64,000 nt of DNA from Terriglobia bacterium. GTDB lineage: Bacteria; Acidobacteriota; Terriglobia; Bryobacterales; Bryobacteraceae. Under the pieces are notes generated by a model. That model was not told the DNA's origin. It made no database searches and saw only the letters and a program-made list of their open reading frames with translations. A program made the position numbers and the translations under genes. Below, piece after piece: positions 8,604 through 16,607 of the stretch. How positions within the stretch are numbered: the first letter of the stretch is position 1; every line of letters begins with the position of its first letter. The DNA lies in contig JAIQFK010000013.1 of NCBI GenBank assembly GCA_020073305.1, forward strand, positions 62,001 to 126,000, in the 5' to 3' direction.

Positions 8604-9695
8604 ATGGGCACCCCCGCCGCACCCGTCGCGAAGACCCTGCCGGCGGGGTATTACACAGATCCAGAAAGATTCGGGCGGGAGATCGAAAAGCTCTACTTCG
8701 AAAGCTGGATCTGCGCGGGGCGAACCCGGCAGATCGCTGAGCCGGGTGATTATTTTCTCCGTGAGGCCGGAGGGGAAAGCATCATCATCACGCGCGATGG
8801 GAGCGGCGTGCCGCGCGCGTTCTATAACGTCTGCAGGCACCGCGGCACACGCATGTGCACGACGCCTGAGGGCAATCTGCCGGGGCGCATTCAATGTCCT
8901 TACCATGGGTGGAGCTACGGGCTGGATGGCTGCTTGATGGGCGCGCCTCACATGGATGAGCCCACTTTTTCCCGCCAGGATTATCCGCTGCATTCCATAC
9001 CCTGTGATGTTTGGGACGGCCACATATTCATTCATCTCGGCACGCGGCCGGAACCGCTGGCCCATCATCTCGCCGACCTGCCGCGGAAGTTCGCACATTG
9101 GGGTATGCAGGATTTGCGTTTGCACAAGCGGATCGTGTACGACGTGAAAGCCAACTGGAAACTCCTCATCCTGAACTACAACGAATGCCTTCACTGTCCG
9201 GTTCTTCACCCCGCTCTGAATCGACTGACCGATTATCTGGGCACGGATAATGAAGCTCCAACATCCACCTACATGGGAGGCGCCATGGGATTTCGCGGCG
9301 GCGCGGAAACGATGAGTATGGACGGCCGGAGGCGCCGGGATTATCTGCCCGCCCTGACCGTTGAGGAACGAAAGAGAGTCTGCTACTACACGATATATCC
9401 CAATCTTCTACTCAGCCTGCATCCGGACTACATGATGACGCACACACTGTGGCCGAAAGCGGTGGACCGTACGGAGATCATCTGCGAATGGCATTTCCAT
9501 CCTGCCGAAATCATGAAACCTGATTTTCAGGCGGACGACGCGATCGAATTTTGGGATCAGACCAACCGGGAAGACTGGGGTATTGTGGAGCTCTCGCAGT
9601 CGGGCATCCAATCGCGCGCTTACATGCCGGGTCCATACTCCAGCCGCGAGGACCTTCTACACGTGTTTGACGAATGGGTAATCGCGCGCGAGTGA
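8604..9695 (+). CDS. Rieske non-heme iron oxygenase, alpha subunit
   Basis: 363 aa. The N-terminal Rieske [2Fe-2S] site is complete: Cys77-x-His79 (CRHRG) and Cys98-x2-His101 (CPYHGW). The catalytic mononuclear iron site follows in NYNECLHCPVLHP, with His197 and His202. Such enzymes oxidise aromatic rings or N-methyl/choline-type substrates using electrons from a reductase. No beta subunit, ferredoxin or reductase gene is adjacent, so it is probably a homo-oligomeric enzyme using an unlinked reductase. The substrate is unknown; the N-terminal form (AGYYTDPERFGREIEKLYFESW) resembles stand-alone members acting on small quaternary or demethylation substrates. Converges on rpiB with four bases between stops. 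Confidence 0.9.
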   Translation: MGTPAAPVAKTLPAGYYTDPERFGREIEKLYFESWICAGRTRQIAEPGDYFLREAGGESIIITRDGSGVPRAFYNVCRHRGTRMCTTPEGNLPGRIQCPYHGWSYGLDGCLMGAPHMDEPTFSRQDYPLHSIPCDVWDGHIFIHLGTRPEPLAHHLADLPRKFAHWGMQDLRLHKRIVYDVKANWKLLILNYNECLHCPVLHPALNRLTDYLGTDNEAPTSTYMGGAMGFRGGAETMSMDGRRRRDYLPALTVEERKRVCYYTIYPNLLLSLHPDYMMTHTLWPKAVDRTEIICEWHFHPAEIMKPDFQADDAIEFWDQTNREDWGIVELSQSGIQSRAYMPGPYSSREDLLHVFDEWVIARE

Positions 9696-9699
9696 CCCG

Positions 9700-10155
9700 T
9701 CAGGCGCGCCAGAATTTGCTTTCGAGGCTACGGATTTTGGTCAGCCGCCTTACGTGCCGCTCTTCGCCCGAGAATGTCGCAGCCAGAAAAATCCTGACGA
9801 GATCGCGTGCGAGTTCGCTGGCGATGACGCGCGAGCCGAGCACGAGAATGTTCATGTCATCGTGTTCCACACCCTGGCGCGCGGAGTAGGAGTCGTGGCA
9901 CAGCCCGGCACGGATGCCCGGAATCTTGTTTGCGGCGACTGACGCACCGACTCCGCTGCCGCAGATCAGGATGCCCCGGTCAGCCTGGCGGTTGCGTACC
10001 GCCGTGCCCACTGCTTCGGCAAAATCCGGATAATCCACCGCCGCGGTGCTGTCCGTGCCCACGTCCAGAACCTCGTGGCCCAGGCCGCGAACCAATGCCA
10101 AGAGATCCTGCTTCATTTCGAATCCGGCGTGGTCCGAGCCCAGTACGATGCGCAT
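9700..10155 (-). CDS. rpiB: Ribose-5-phosphate isomerase B
   Basis: 151 aa member of the RpiB/LacAB family, which interconverts ribose 5-phosphate and ribulose 5-phosphate in the non-oxidative pentose phosphate branch. Family signatures are [13 protein letters not shown] at the start, DYPDFAEAV, the active-site loop [38 protein letters not shown], and LVLGSRVI. Full length. It is the last gene of egtB-egtD-rpiB, seven bases after egtD, so it is transcribed with ergothioneine genes although the two pathways have no direct biochemical link. LacA/LacB-type or other aldose isomerisation cannot be excluded. Confidence 0.94.
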   Translation of the reverse strand: MRIVLGSDHAGFEMKQDLLALVRGLGHEVLDVGTDSTAAVDYPDFAEAVGTAVRNRQADRGILICGSGVGASVAANKIPGIRAGLCHDSYSARQGVEHDDMNILVLGSRVIASELARDLVRIFLAATFSGEERHVRRLTKIRSLESKFWRA

Positions 10156-10162
10156 GGAAACC

Positions 10163-11131
10163 CTATTCCGCGATCAACAGATTTTCCGCGAAGGGCCATT
10201 CGTGGTCGATCCACTGGGCGTCGCAGCGAAAGCCGGCCTCCTCCGACATGGAGACGACCTCGTTCAATGAGTACTTGTGGCTGGTCTCGGTCCAGATGGT
10301 TTCATCCTCGAGGATGGGTACGGAGATCCCGGCTTTCCCGAGGGTCACAATCTGGTGGCGAGTCGAGCGCAGGTGCATCTCAACGCTTCGGGTATCCGGG
10401 TTGAACCGCGAGACGTGTTCGAAGCGAGCGAGGTTAAAATCGGCATTGAGCTCACGATTGATGCGGGTCAACAGATTCAGGTTGAAAGCGGCCGTGACTC
10501 CCAGCGGATCATCGTAGGCGTCGATCAGTTGCAGGACGGGCTTTTCAAGGTCGGTGCCGAGCAGGAGCGCATCACCCGGCTCCAGGATCAGCCGCATTTC
10601 CCTGAGGAAGCTGACGTCGGCGGGGCGATCGAAATTTCCGATGGTACTGCCGAGAAACAGGACCAGCATTCGCTGGCCGCGCAGCCGGCGTGCCGCGACC
10701 TCGAGAAGCCCATCGAGATATTCACGCTCGCAACCGACGATACTGACGGCGTCGATGTCCGCGAGTTCTCTCTCGCACATCGCCAGAGCGGTTGCCGAGA
10801 TCTCGATGGGGTAGTACGACGTGGGCCGGTGGCGGGAAAGCGCCTCCAGAATCCAGCGGGTCTTCTTGCCGCTGCCACTGCCCAACTCGGCGACCACCAC
10901 CTCTCCGCGCACCCGGTCCACGATTTCGCGCGCGTGTTTGCGAAGCAGCCGCTCGTCGGCGCGCGTCAGGCCATATTCGGGCAGAGCGCAGATCACTTCG
11001 AAAAGCCGGGAGCCGATCTCATCATAGAGGTACTTTGAGGGCAGTTCCTTCTGGCCCGGCTTGCATAGCCCGCTGCACACGTCTTCGGCAAAGTCGATGA
11101 CAGGATCAGCGACGATGGGATGGATCAGCAT
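10163..11131 (-). CDS. egtD: L-histidine N-alpha-methyltransferase (ergothioneine biosynthesis)
   Basis: 322 aa. EgtD trimethylates histidine to hercynine with S-adenosylmethionine, the first committed step of ergothioneine synthesis. Motifs are the N-terminal [30 protein letters not shown], the SAM site [33 protein letters not shown], and [27 protein letters not shown], all characteristic of the DUF2260/EgtD family. The open frame runs up to 11449 inside egtB, but the ATG at 11131 has AGGAG ten bases upstream and matches family starts. It lies 26 bases after egtB and seven before rpiB. Confidence 0.94.
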   Translation of the reverse strand: MLIHPIVADPVIDFAEDVCSGLCKPGQKELPSKYLYDEIGSRLFEVICALPEYGLTRADERLLRKHAREIVDRVRGEVVVAELGSGSGKKTRWILEALSRHRPTSYYPIEISATALAMCERELADIDAVSIVGCEREYLDGLLEVAARRLRGQRMLVLFLGSTIGNFDRPADVSFLREMRLILEPGDALLLGTDLEKPVLQLIDAYDDPLGVTAAFNLNLLTRINRELNADFNLARFEHVSRFNPDTRSVEMHLRSTRHQIVTLGKAGISVPILEDETIWTETSHKYSLNEVVSMSEEAGFRCDAQWIDHEWPFAENLLIAE

Positions 11132-11157
11132 TTCGAGAAGCTCCTTTCGCGTTTCAC

Positions 11158-12486
11158 TTACTCCGCGACGCAGCGGAATCCGGCGTACACGTATGGATAA
11201 TGGGGCTGAAACCAGTTGCGGAACGAGCGGCGCAGCATGCAGGAGGCAGTGCGGGTCGAGCCGCCCTTGAGCACATAGTGTTGGCCGTCGAAGAAATTGG
11301 CGGAATAGCCGGGGTAGAAAGGAAATGGCTGGAAGCCTTCGAAAGCCTCGAAGACGCTGGAGGTCCACTCCCATCCGTTTCCCATGAGGCCGGCGACGCC
11401 AAAGGCGCTGGCGGCGCGGGGGAAAGCGTTGACCGGTGTAGGATCCCACCTCTTGAAATCAAAGTACCCGTGAGCTCGGTCTGGAGTTTCCGATCCCCAG
11501 GGGTAATGCCTCTCAGAGCCGGTGGGCGTGCCGTACGCCGCCCGGTGCCACTGTGCTTCAGTCGGCAGTTTCTTCCCGGCCCAGCGGGCATACGCCGCGG
11601 CTTCCGCATGACTCACGTACACCGGCCAGTCGAACGGCAACGGAAGTTCGTCAAACATCGTGCGGCAATACCAGCGGCCATTGCGCCGTTTCCAGAACGC
11701 GGGCTGGCTGATGTGCTGTTCGGTCTTCCAATTCCAGGCAGCTTCCGACCACAGGCTGCGATTGCCGTAGCACCCGGCATCGACGAATTCAAGGTACTGG
11801 CCGTTGGTCACCTTGTAGCGGTCCATCGCGAACGCGGGGACGCTGACCATGTGAACGTCGTATTCGTTGTCCCATCCGAACACGGGAGAGTCACGGGAAA
11901 GGCCGAGCGTGGCCACGCCGCCGGGAACCTCGACCATTCCGAGCGCAAGCGGTTGGGCCGTGTGCGCGGGCGTGTTTCCTTGCCGGATTTTTCGCTCCAG
12001 CGGTAACTGATGAAACATGTAAGCCAGTGTTTCGGCATGCATGAGACGATGTTCGACGGCTACGTTCACGAGCGTGCCGGCAGGGAACCCATCGAAGGTG
12101 GACTTCCAAAAGGCCGGGCGCTCGATCGCGGCGTCTAGCGCTTCGCGAATCCTGTGGTTGTATCGATGGACCTCGGCGAGGGCGGGCCAATCCTCCGGCT
12201 GATCGGTGGGCAGACCTCCGCCAACCGGGTCGATGCCGAATGCAAATAGCTGATCGAACTCCGGATGGAAGGAGGGAGGATGCGGAATCGAGCCACGTAG
12301 GAGATTCCAATCGAAGGCTTCCAGGTGGCCAATGTAGAACAGGATACGGTGCCGCTCGGGGATGGGACGCTCGTAAAGGGAATCACTTCTCACCAGAGCG
12401 AACAATTTGTCCGCTTGAACACGCGCTTCACCCAGGGCTGCGAGCGATTCGTGCCGCACCTGAACGTCATCTTGAGCCGCAAACAT
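11158..12486 (-). CDS. egtB: Iron-dependent sulfoxide synthase of ergothioneine biosynthesis (EgtB)
   Basis: 442 aa. The N-terminal DinB-like four-helix domain carries the iron ligands: His54 in YIGHLEAFDW and His146/His150 in EHRLMHAETL. The C-terminal half is a formylglycine-generating-enzyme/C-lectin domain (VEVPGGVATLG, VTNGQYLEFVD, LPTEAQWHRAAYG, MGNGWEWTSSVF, KGGSTRTASCMLRRSFRNWF, YAGFRCV). EgtB joins hercynine to a thiol donor with O2. From established work, an acidobacterial EgtB (Chloracidobacterium) has a different active-site tyrosine layout and uses cysteine instead of gamma-glutamylcysteine. The absence of egtA and egtC here fits a cysteine-using enzyme, but that is inference. 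Very strong ribosome site AGGAGGAGG upstream. First gene of the egtB-egtD-rpiB operon. Confidence 0.92.
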   Translation of the reverse strand: MFAAQDDVQVRHESLAALGEARVQADKLFALVRSDSLYERPIPERHRILFYIGHLEAFDWNLLRGSIPHPPSFHPEFDQLFAFGIDPVGGGLPTDQPEDWPALAEVHRYNHRIREALDAAIERPAFWKSTFDGFPAGTLVNVAVEHRLMHAETLAYMFHQLPLERKIRQGNTPAHTAQPLALGMVEVPGGVATLGLSRDSPVFGWDNEYDVHMVSVPAFAMDRYKVTNGQYLEFVDAGCYGNRSLWSEAAWNWKTEQHISQPAFWKRRNGRWYCRTMFDELPLPFDWPVYVSHAEAAAYARWAGKKLPTEAQWHRAAYGTPTGSERHYPWGSETPDRAHGYFDFKRWDPTPVNAFPRAASAFGVAGLMGNGWEWTSSVFEAFEGFQPFPFYPGYSANFFDGQHYVLKGGSTRTASCMLRRSFRNWFQPHYPYVYAGFRCVAE

Positions 12487-12640
12487 TTTGCCTCCTCCTG
12501 AGCTTTTCAGAAGCCAGCATCCCGGCGCCGCCGAGCATCGGACCAGCTTACTACTCCTTTCGCCGGTCTATGTGGCGAACGACAACTTCCTTTGGATGAT
12601 CGGCGCCCGGGTTTGGTTGTCGAGAAATCGAAAGAAAGCG

Positions 12641-14038
12641 CTAGGTTTCGTTAGCGCCCACACCCGCTAGAGGCTTGAGGTCTCCCAATACCGTCGGCAA
12701 CAGTTCTGATACGGTCGGGTGGATGTGCATGGCGCGCTGCATAACGGTGTAAGGTGCTTTTGCGTACATCACATCGAGAATCGAGTGAATGGCCTCGTCT
12801 CCGCTGGTCCCCAGGATGGAGGCGCCCAAAATCTGTTTCGTGTCCGCATCGACCAGGATCTTCATGAATCCCTGCGTTTCGCCCTTTTCGACGGCGCGGC
12901 CGACACGCGTCATAGGCCGGGTTCCGAGCAGCGCGCGTTTGCCGGAGTTTCGCACTTCCGTTTCGGTCATGCCGGCCCTGCCCAGCGGCGGGTCAATGTA
13001 GAGCGCATAGGCGGTGATGCGGTCGCTGACGCGGCGCGCGTCGTTATCCAGGAGGTTGGCGGCGACGATCTCGAAATCGTTGTACGACGTATGAGTAAAG
13101 CCACCTCTTCCGTTGCAGTCGCCGAGCGCCCATATCCCCGGTACGTTGGTGCGCAACTGGTCGTCCACCACGATGTATCCGCGGTTGTCCTGAATCACGC
13201 CGGCTTCTTCCAGGCCGAGGTCCTCGGTGTTGGGCCGGCGCCCCACGGCCAGCAGCAGATGGGACCCTTGGACCTCGGGAGCGCCGCTGGTGCAGTCAAC
13301 TCCGACCGCAACCTCGCCGTCCTGCCGGACGAGGCGGATGCATTTTGCGTTCAGCCGTAGGTGAATGCCTTCGGCCTCCAGGATGTCCTGGATGGCCGCG
13401 GAAACGTCTTCGTCCTCACGATGGATCAGGCGCGGCGCCATCTCGACAATGGTGACCTCGCTGCCGAAACGCCGGAACATCTGGCCAAATTCCAGGCCGA
13501 TGTAACTGCCTCCCACAATCACCAGATGAGGCGGCAGGAAATCGACTTCCATCATGGAAGAATTCGTCAGATAGGGAACCTGATCGAGCCCGGGCAGGGA
13601 AGGCACGAGCGCGCGCCCGCCCACGTTGATGAAGATGCGGCCGGCGGTGAGCAGGTCCTCGCCCACACTCACCTGGCGGGGGGATTCGAAGCGCGCGTGC
13701 CCTTCGTACACCGTGGCGTTCTGCATGCCCTTCAGCCAGCTCTCCACGCCGCTTCTGGAGCGTCCGGAGATGGCGTCTTTTCTGGCCTTCACCTGCTTCA
13801 TGTCCACGGTGACCGGGCCGGCACTCACTCCGAATTCAGCAGCGCGGCGCGCCAGTCGCGCGGCATAAGCGCTGGCGACCATCGTCTTGGTGGGGATGCA
13901 TCCGGTATTCACGCAGGTGCCGCCGAACAGCTTGCGCTCGATGATGGCGACCTTCATCCCAGTGCCGGCCAAACGTCCCGCCAGTGGCGGCCCGGCCTGC
14001 CCGGTCCCGATGACGACGGCGTCGTAGGAGTGATTCAT
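12641..14038 (-). CDS. FAD-dependent pyridine nucleotide-disulfide oxidoreductase (MerA/Lpd-like)
   Basis: 465 aa class I flavoprotein disulfide reductase. FAD-binding motif VIGTGQAGPPLAGRLA, redox-active pair Cys42/Cys47 (GGTCVNTGCIPTK), NAD(P)-binding VIVGGSYIGLEFGQMFRRFGSEVTIVE, second FAD motif GIWALGDCNGRGGFTHTSYND, and C-terminal catalytic His-Glu pair HIHPTVSELLP. It lacks the N-terminal HMA domain and the C-terminal Cys pair of mercuric reductases and there are no mer genes nearby, so mercury reduction is unlikely; the true disulfide or quinone substrate is unknown. It lies 29 bases downstream of the molbindin gene on the same strand. Cytoplasmic. Confidence 0.9.
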   Translation of the reverse strand: MNHSYDAVVIGTGQAGPPLAGRLAGTGMKVAIIERKLFGGTCVNTGCIPTKTMVASAYAARLARRAAEFGVSAGPVTVDMKQVKARKDAISGRSRSGVESWLKGMQNATVYEGHARFESPRQVSVGEDLLTAGRIFINVGGRALVPSLPGLDQVPYLTNSSMMEVDFLPPHLVIVGGSYIGLEFGQMFRRFGSEVTIVEMAPRLIHREDEDVSAAIQDILEAEGIHLRLNAKCIRLVRQDGEVAVGVDCTSGAPEVQGSHLLLAVGRRPNTEDLGLEEAGVIQDNRGYIVVDDQLRTNVPGIWALGDCNGRGGFTHTSYNDFEIVAANLLDNDARRVSDRITAYALYIDPPLGRAGMTETEVRNSGKRALLGTRPMTRVGRAVEKGETQGFMKILVDADTKQILGASILGTSGDEAIHSILDVMYAKAPYTVMQRAMHIHPTVSELLPTVLGDLKPLAGVGANET

Positions 14039-14067
14039 GGACAGGAAATAATCTTCCCTGCCGGTGA

Positions 14068-14274
14068 TCAGTTTTTCTGCAACATCACTTCGGTTGATTT
14101 GATCACGACAGTGACGGCGTCGCCCTTTTTGAGCTTGAGTTCCTTGGCGCTGACGCGGGTGATTACGCTCTCAATGATGTTCTCGCCAACGCGCACCATC
14201 ACGTGCGCCATGATCGTGCCTAGGTGAACCGCCTCGACCCGGCCTTTCAACTGGTTTCTGGCTGACAGGGGCAT
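14068..14274 (-). CDS. Molbindin-like TOBE domain protein
   Basis: 68 aa, a single TOBE/Mop domain (SARNQLKGRVEAVHLGTIMAHVMVRV, then ESVITRVSAKELKLKKGDAVTVVIKSTEVML). Mop-type molbindins form ring oligomers that store molybdate or tungstate in the cytoplasm. Length is normal for the family. No molybdate transporter or molybdopterin synthesis gene is nearby; it precedes the disulfide reductase in a possible two-gene operon and diverges from the DUF1080 gene. Confidence 0.88.
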   Translation of the reverse strand: MPLSARNQLKGRVEAVHLGTIMAHVMVRVGENIIESVITRVSAKELKLKKGDAVTVVIKSTEVMLQKN

Positions 14275-14347
14275 AAGGAGAGTCTACTGCACTTTCAGCG
14301 CGGGCCGGGAGGCTGCGACCCCAGCTTGTGCGGAACGCCACGTCCGA

Positions 14348-14356
14348 TGATATTCT
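14348..14356 (+). promoter_or_regulatory. Extended -10 promoter of the DUF1080 gene, probable leaderless start
   Basis: TGA followed by TATTCT, then nine bases to the ATG at 14366. No Shine-Dalgarno lies in between. Confidence 0.45.
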
Positions 14357-14365
14357 TGGACCGGA

Positions 14366-15190
14366 ATGCTGAAACTGGTCGGGCTCTGGTGCGCTGCCAT
14401 TTCTGTGCTGAGTTGTTGCGCGGCAGATCGTGAGACTCCGAACGCGCTGACCGCGGACGAGAAGCGTGAGGGTTGGACCCTGCTGTTCGACGGCAGGACC
14501 ATGAACGGCTGGGACGACCCGCGCATGAAGTCGCCGCCCGGCGACGCGTGGACCATCGAAGACGGCTGTCTGAAAGCGAGCCGGCACCCGCACATTACGG
14601 AGGACCTGTTCACCAAGGACACCTTCGGCGATTTCGAGCTGGTGTTTGAGTGGCGCATCTCACCGGGCGGGAATAGCGGGGTCAAGTACCGGATCGAGGA
14701 CCACTGGTTCATTGCGCCGAAGGATTCCGGTGCGCCGCGGGAGACGTTCGAACACAGCGTCGAGCGATCGTTCCTGCATCCGGTTTCGCAGCGCCCGGCG
14801 AGAGGCCAGGATTATGTCATCGGCTTTGAATATCAAATCACCGACGACACGCGGAACGGCGACGCGAAGGGCAACCTCAAGCATACGGCCGGCGCGCTGT
14901 ATGACATGGTGGCCCCGTCAACGCCGGCGACCCGGCCAGTGGGTGAGTTCAATACCTCCAGGATTCTGTTGCGTGGAAATCACGTCGAGCACTGGATGAA
15001 CGGCGTCAAAGTGGTCGATTCAGCCTTGGACTCGGCGGATGCCCTGCGGGGGATCGAGACGCGCTGGAGAGACGCGCCGCACGTCTACGAACTGCTGGCG
15101 AAGCAGCCGAAGAAGAGCTGTGCCATCTCGCTGCAGAACCACGACGACGCCGCCTGGTTCCGGAACATCAGAATCCGCAGGCTGAATTAG
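14366..15190 (+). CDS. Secreted DUF1080 (3-keto-disaccharide hydrolase-like) protein
   Basis: 274 aa with an N-terminal export signal (LVGLWCAAISVLSCCAAD; a lipoprotein Cys at 17 or 18 is possible but the box is not ideal). The rest is a concanavalin-like jelly roll of the DUF1080 family: EGWTLLFDGRTMNGWDDP, WTIEDGCLKASRH, FGDFELVFEWRISPGGNSGVKYR, EYQITDDTRNGD, GALYDMVAPS, GNHVEHWMNGVKVVD and the C-terminal ISLQNHDDAAWFRNIRIRRL. Family members hydrolyse 3-keto-glucosides made by Gfo/Idh-type oxidases. A Tat Gfo/Idh protein is coded at 54043-55218, far away but a plausible functional partner. Its stop overlaps that of the convergent FrnE-like gene. Confidence 0.9.
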   Translation: MLKLVGLWCAAISVLSCCAADRETPNALTADEKREGWTLLFDGRTMNGWDDPRMKSPPGDAWTIEDGCLKASRHPHITEDLFTKDTFGDFELVFEWRISPGGNSGVKYRIEDHWFIAPKDSGAPRETFEHSVERSFLHPVSQRPARGQDYVIGFEYQITDDTRNGDAKGNLKHTAGALYDMVAPSTPATRPVGEFNTSRILLRGNHVEHWMNGVKVVDSALDSADALRGIETRWRDAPHVYELLAKQPKKSCAISLQNHDDAAWFRNIRIRRLN

Positions 15191-15885
15191 CCGCAGGCGC
15201 CATCTTCGAGCGAGCACCGCCCGAGTGCCGGGCCAAGTACCGAGGCCAGCAACTCCGGCTTTTGCGCGCCTGATATGACGGGTCGACCCCCGGCAAAAAA
15301 AGTTGGCACGCCGCTTACGCCGTGGGTGTGCGCCTCACGTTCTTCATCGAGCACCTCGTGCCGGCCGAGATCACTCGTGAACAGCTCGTCTACCTTCGCG
15401 AAATCGAGCTGGCTTTCTGTCGCAATCTTCTTCAGCACTTCCGGGTTTCCGATATCCAGGCCCTCGATGAAATAAGCGCGAAAAAGGTTTTCGACGATCG
15501 CATCCTGAGCGCCGTCTCGGCCAGCCAGCCAGATCAGGCGGTGAGCATCAAGCGTGTTGGGAACGCGCTCGATCTGGTCGAAGCGGAACTCGATTCCTGC
15601 GTCCCTTCCAGCGTCGATGACGTGAGCTTCCAGTTGTTTTGCATACGCCGTGCTGCCGAACTTCCTGGTGCGGTAGGCGTGGCGGTCGAAGCCCTCTTTC
15701 GGCGCGTTGGGGTTCAACTCGAAGGCCCTCCAACGGACTTGCACGCCCGGTTGCCCCACGAGCGCCAGCGCCTTCTCAAGCCGCCGCTTGCCAATGTAGC
15801 ACCAGGGACACACAACATCGGAAACCACCTCGACGACTGCGAGGCGATGCACGTCAGTCACTACCACAGCTCTATGATGCTCCAT
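15187..15885 (-). CDS. DsbA/FrnE-family thioredoxin-fold oxidoreductase
   Basis: 232 aa. Thioredoxin-like active site CPWC (Cys26, Cys29) in VVSDVVCPWCYIGKRRLEKAL, followed by WRAFELNPNAP, LDAHRLIWLAG, LFRAYFIEGLDIGN and the cis-Pro motif THGVSGVPTFFAGGRPVISGAQ. This is the FrnE/polyketide-isomerase-like DsbA group, which lacks a signal peptide and works in the cytoplasm, often linked to oxidative stress. Start chosen at the ATG read from 15885; a GTG 33 bases further in would give a shorter N-terminus more like the family. Lies 23 bases after the CxxxxCC protein and is probably co-transcribed. Confidence 0.9.
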   Translation of the reverse strand: MEHHRAVVVTDVHRLAVVEVVSDVVCPWCYIGKRRLEKALALVGQPGVQVRWRAFELNPNAPKEGFDRHAYRTRKFGSTAYAKQLEAHVIDAGRDAGIEFRFDQIERVPNTLDAHRLIWLAGRDGAQDAIVENLFRAYFIEGLDIGNPEVLKKIATESQLDFAKVDELFTSDLGRHEVLDEEREAHTHGVSGVPTFFAGGRPVISGAQKPELLASVLGPALGRCSLEDGACG

Positions 15886-15908
15886 CGCTTGATAAAGTCG
15901 GAGGCACG

Positions 15909-16511
15909 TCAATCGACCAAGGCGAAGGCGACGATGGTGTTGCCATGCGCGCCGGTTGTCTGCTCCAGCTCTTCCAGGAGCTGGCCTTCAAGCCCATCCG
16001 GGTCGCTGGCAACCTCGCAGGCGGCGATTTCGGCATCGCTGGCGCCGTGGAAACACAATTCACATACGCCCAGGGATTCCGGGCCGCAGCGCACCGGTGG
16101 ACCGAAGGTGCGGCAGGTAATGGGGCGCACGCTGTAAAGATCGCAAGTACCGGCTGCGGGGTCGAGAGCGGGACACGGCTCCTCATCCGTCGAGTCGGGA
16201 AACTCGTCTCCCGCCAATAACCCTGTTGCCGGATCGCCTGGAAAATTGCGCGATATCCGGGCCACTGACTCGCGAGCCCGCTCGCGAACGCGCACGGCCC
16301 TCGCGGGATCGTTCCGCGTAAGATCCGCCAGGCCCCGGCGGAGGCGCTGGGCATCGAGCTGTGTGATGGGGAACGGTCCAATGCAGCACTGGGTGCATCC
16401 GGGGCGGCAGACCAGCCACGGTCCGCTCTTCTGCGTGGCTTGGGCCAGGGCGGCGTCCACGATCTGCACCAGAACCGCGTCGCCCCAGTCAACCCGAGCC
16501 GCAGGCTTCAT
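15909..16511 (-). CDS. YkgJ-type CxxxxCC (Zn/Fe-chelating) domain protein
   Basis: 200 aa. It carries the cysteine set of the YkgJ/CxxxxCC family: VCRPGCTQCCIGPFPIT near the N-terminus and CPALDPAAGTCDLYSVRPITCRTFGPPVRC in the middle, with CELCFHGA after it. The domain is predicted to bind Zn or an Fe-S cluster; its role is unknown. The open frame extends far upstream to 17195 opposite zwf, which is a shadow; the ATG at 16511 is the plausible start. Diverges from zwf across 96 bases and precedes the FrnE-like gene, so a thiol or metal redox context is likely. Confidence 0.8.
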   Translation of the reverse strand: MKPAARVDWGDAVLVQIVDAALAQATQKSGPWLVCRPGCTQCCIGPFPITQLDAQRLRRGLADLTRNDPARAVRVRERARESVARISRNFPGDPATGLLAGDEFPDSTDEEPCPALDPAAGTCDLYSVRPITCRTFGPPVRCGPESLGVCELCFHGASDAEIAACEVASDPDGLEGQLLEELEQTTGAHGNTIVAFALVD

Positions 16512-16591
16512 TTTGGCAGGATACCGCACAAAACGCGCATCCTTTCTCAACGTGGCGCGTCCGCCATGAATCATGATCCGCGACCGCGGCA

Positions 16592-16600
16592 TGATATTTT
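16592..16600 (+). promoter_or_regulatory. Extended -10 promoter of the zwf-opcA-pgl operon, probable leaderless start
   Basis: TGA followed by TATTTT, then seven bases (gaagtac) to the ATG at 16608. The position supports 16608, rather than the in-frame ATG at 16566, as the zwf start. Confidence 0.5.
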
Positions 16601-16607
16601 GAAGTAC

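Noticed and set aside
12641-14038. Mercuric reductase
   Set aside because: The active-site pair and His-Glu motif fit, but the HMA domain and C-terminal Cys pair are absent and there are no mer genes nearby; called a general flavin disulfide reductase.
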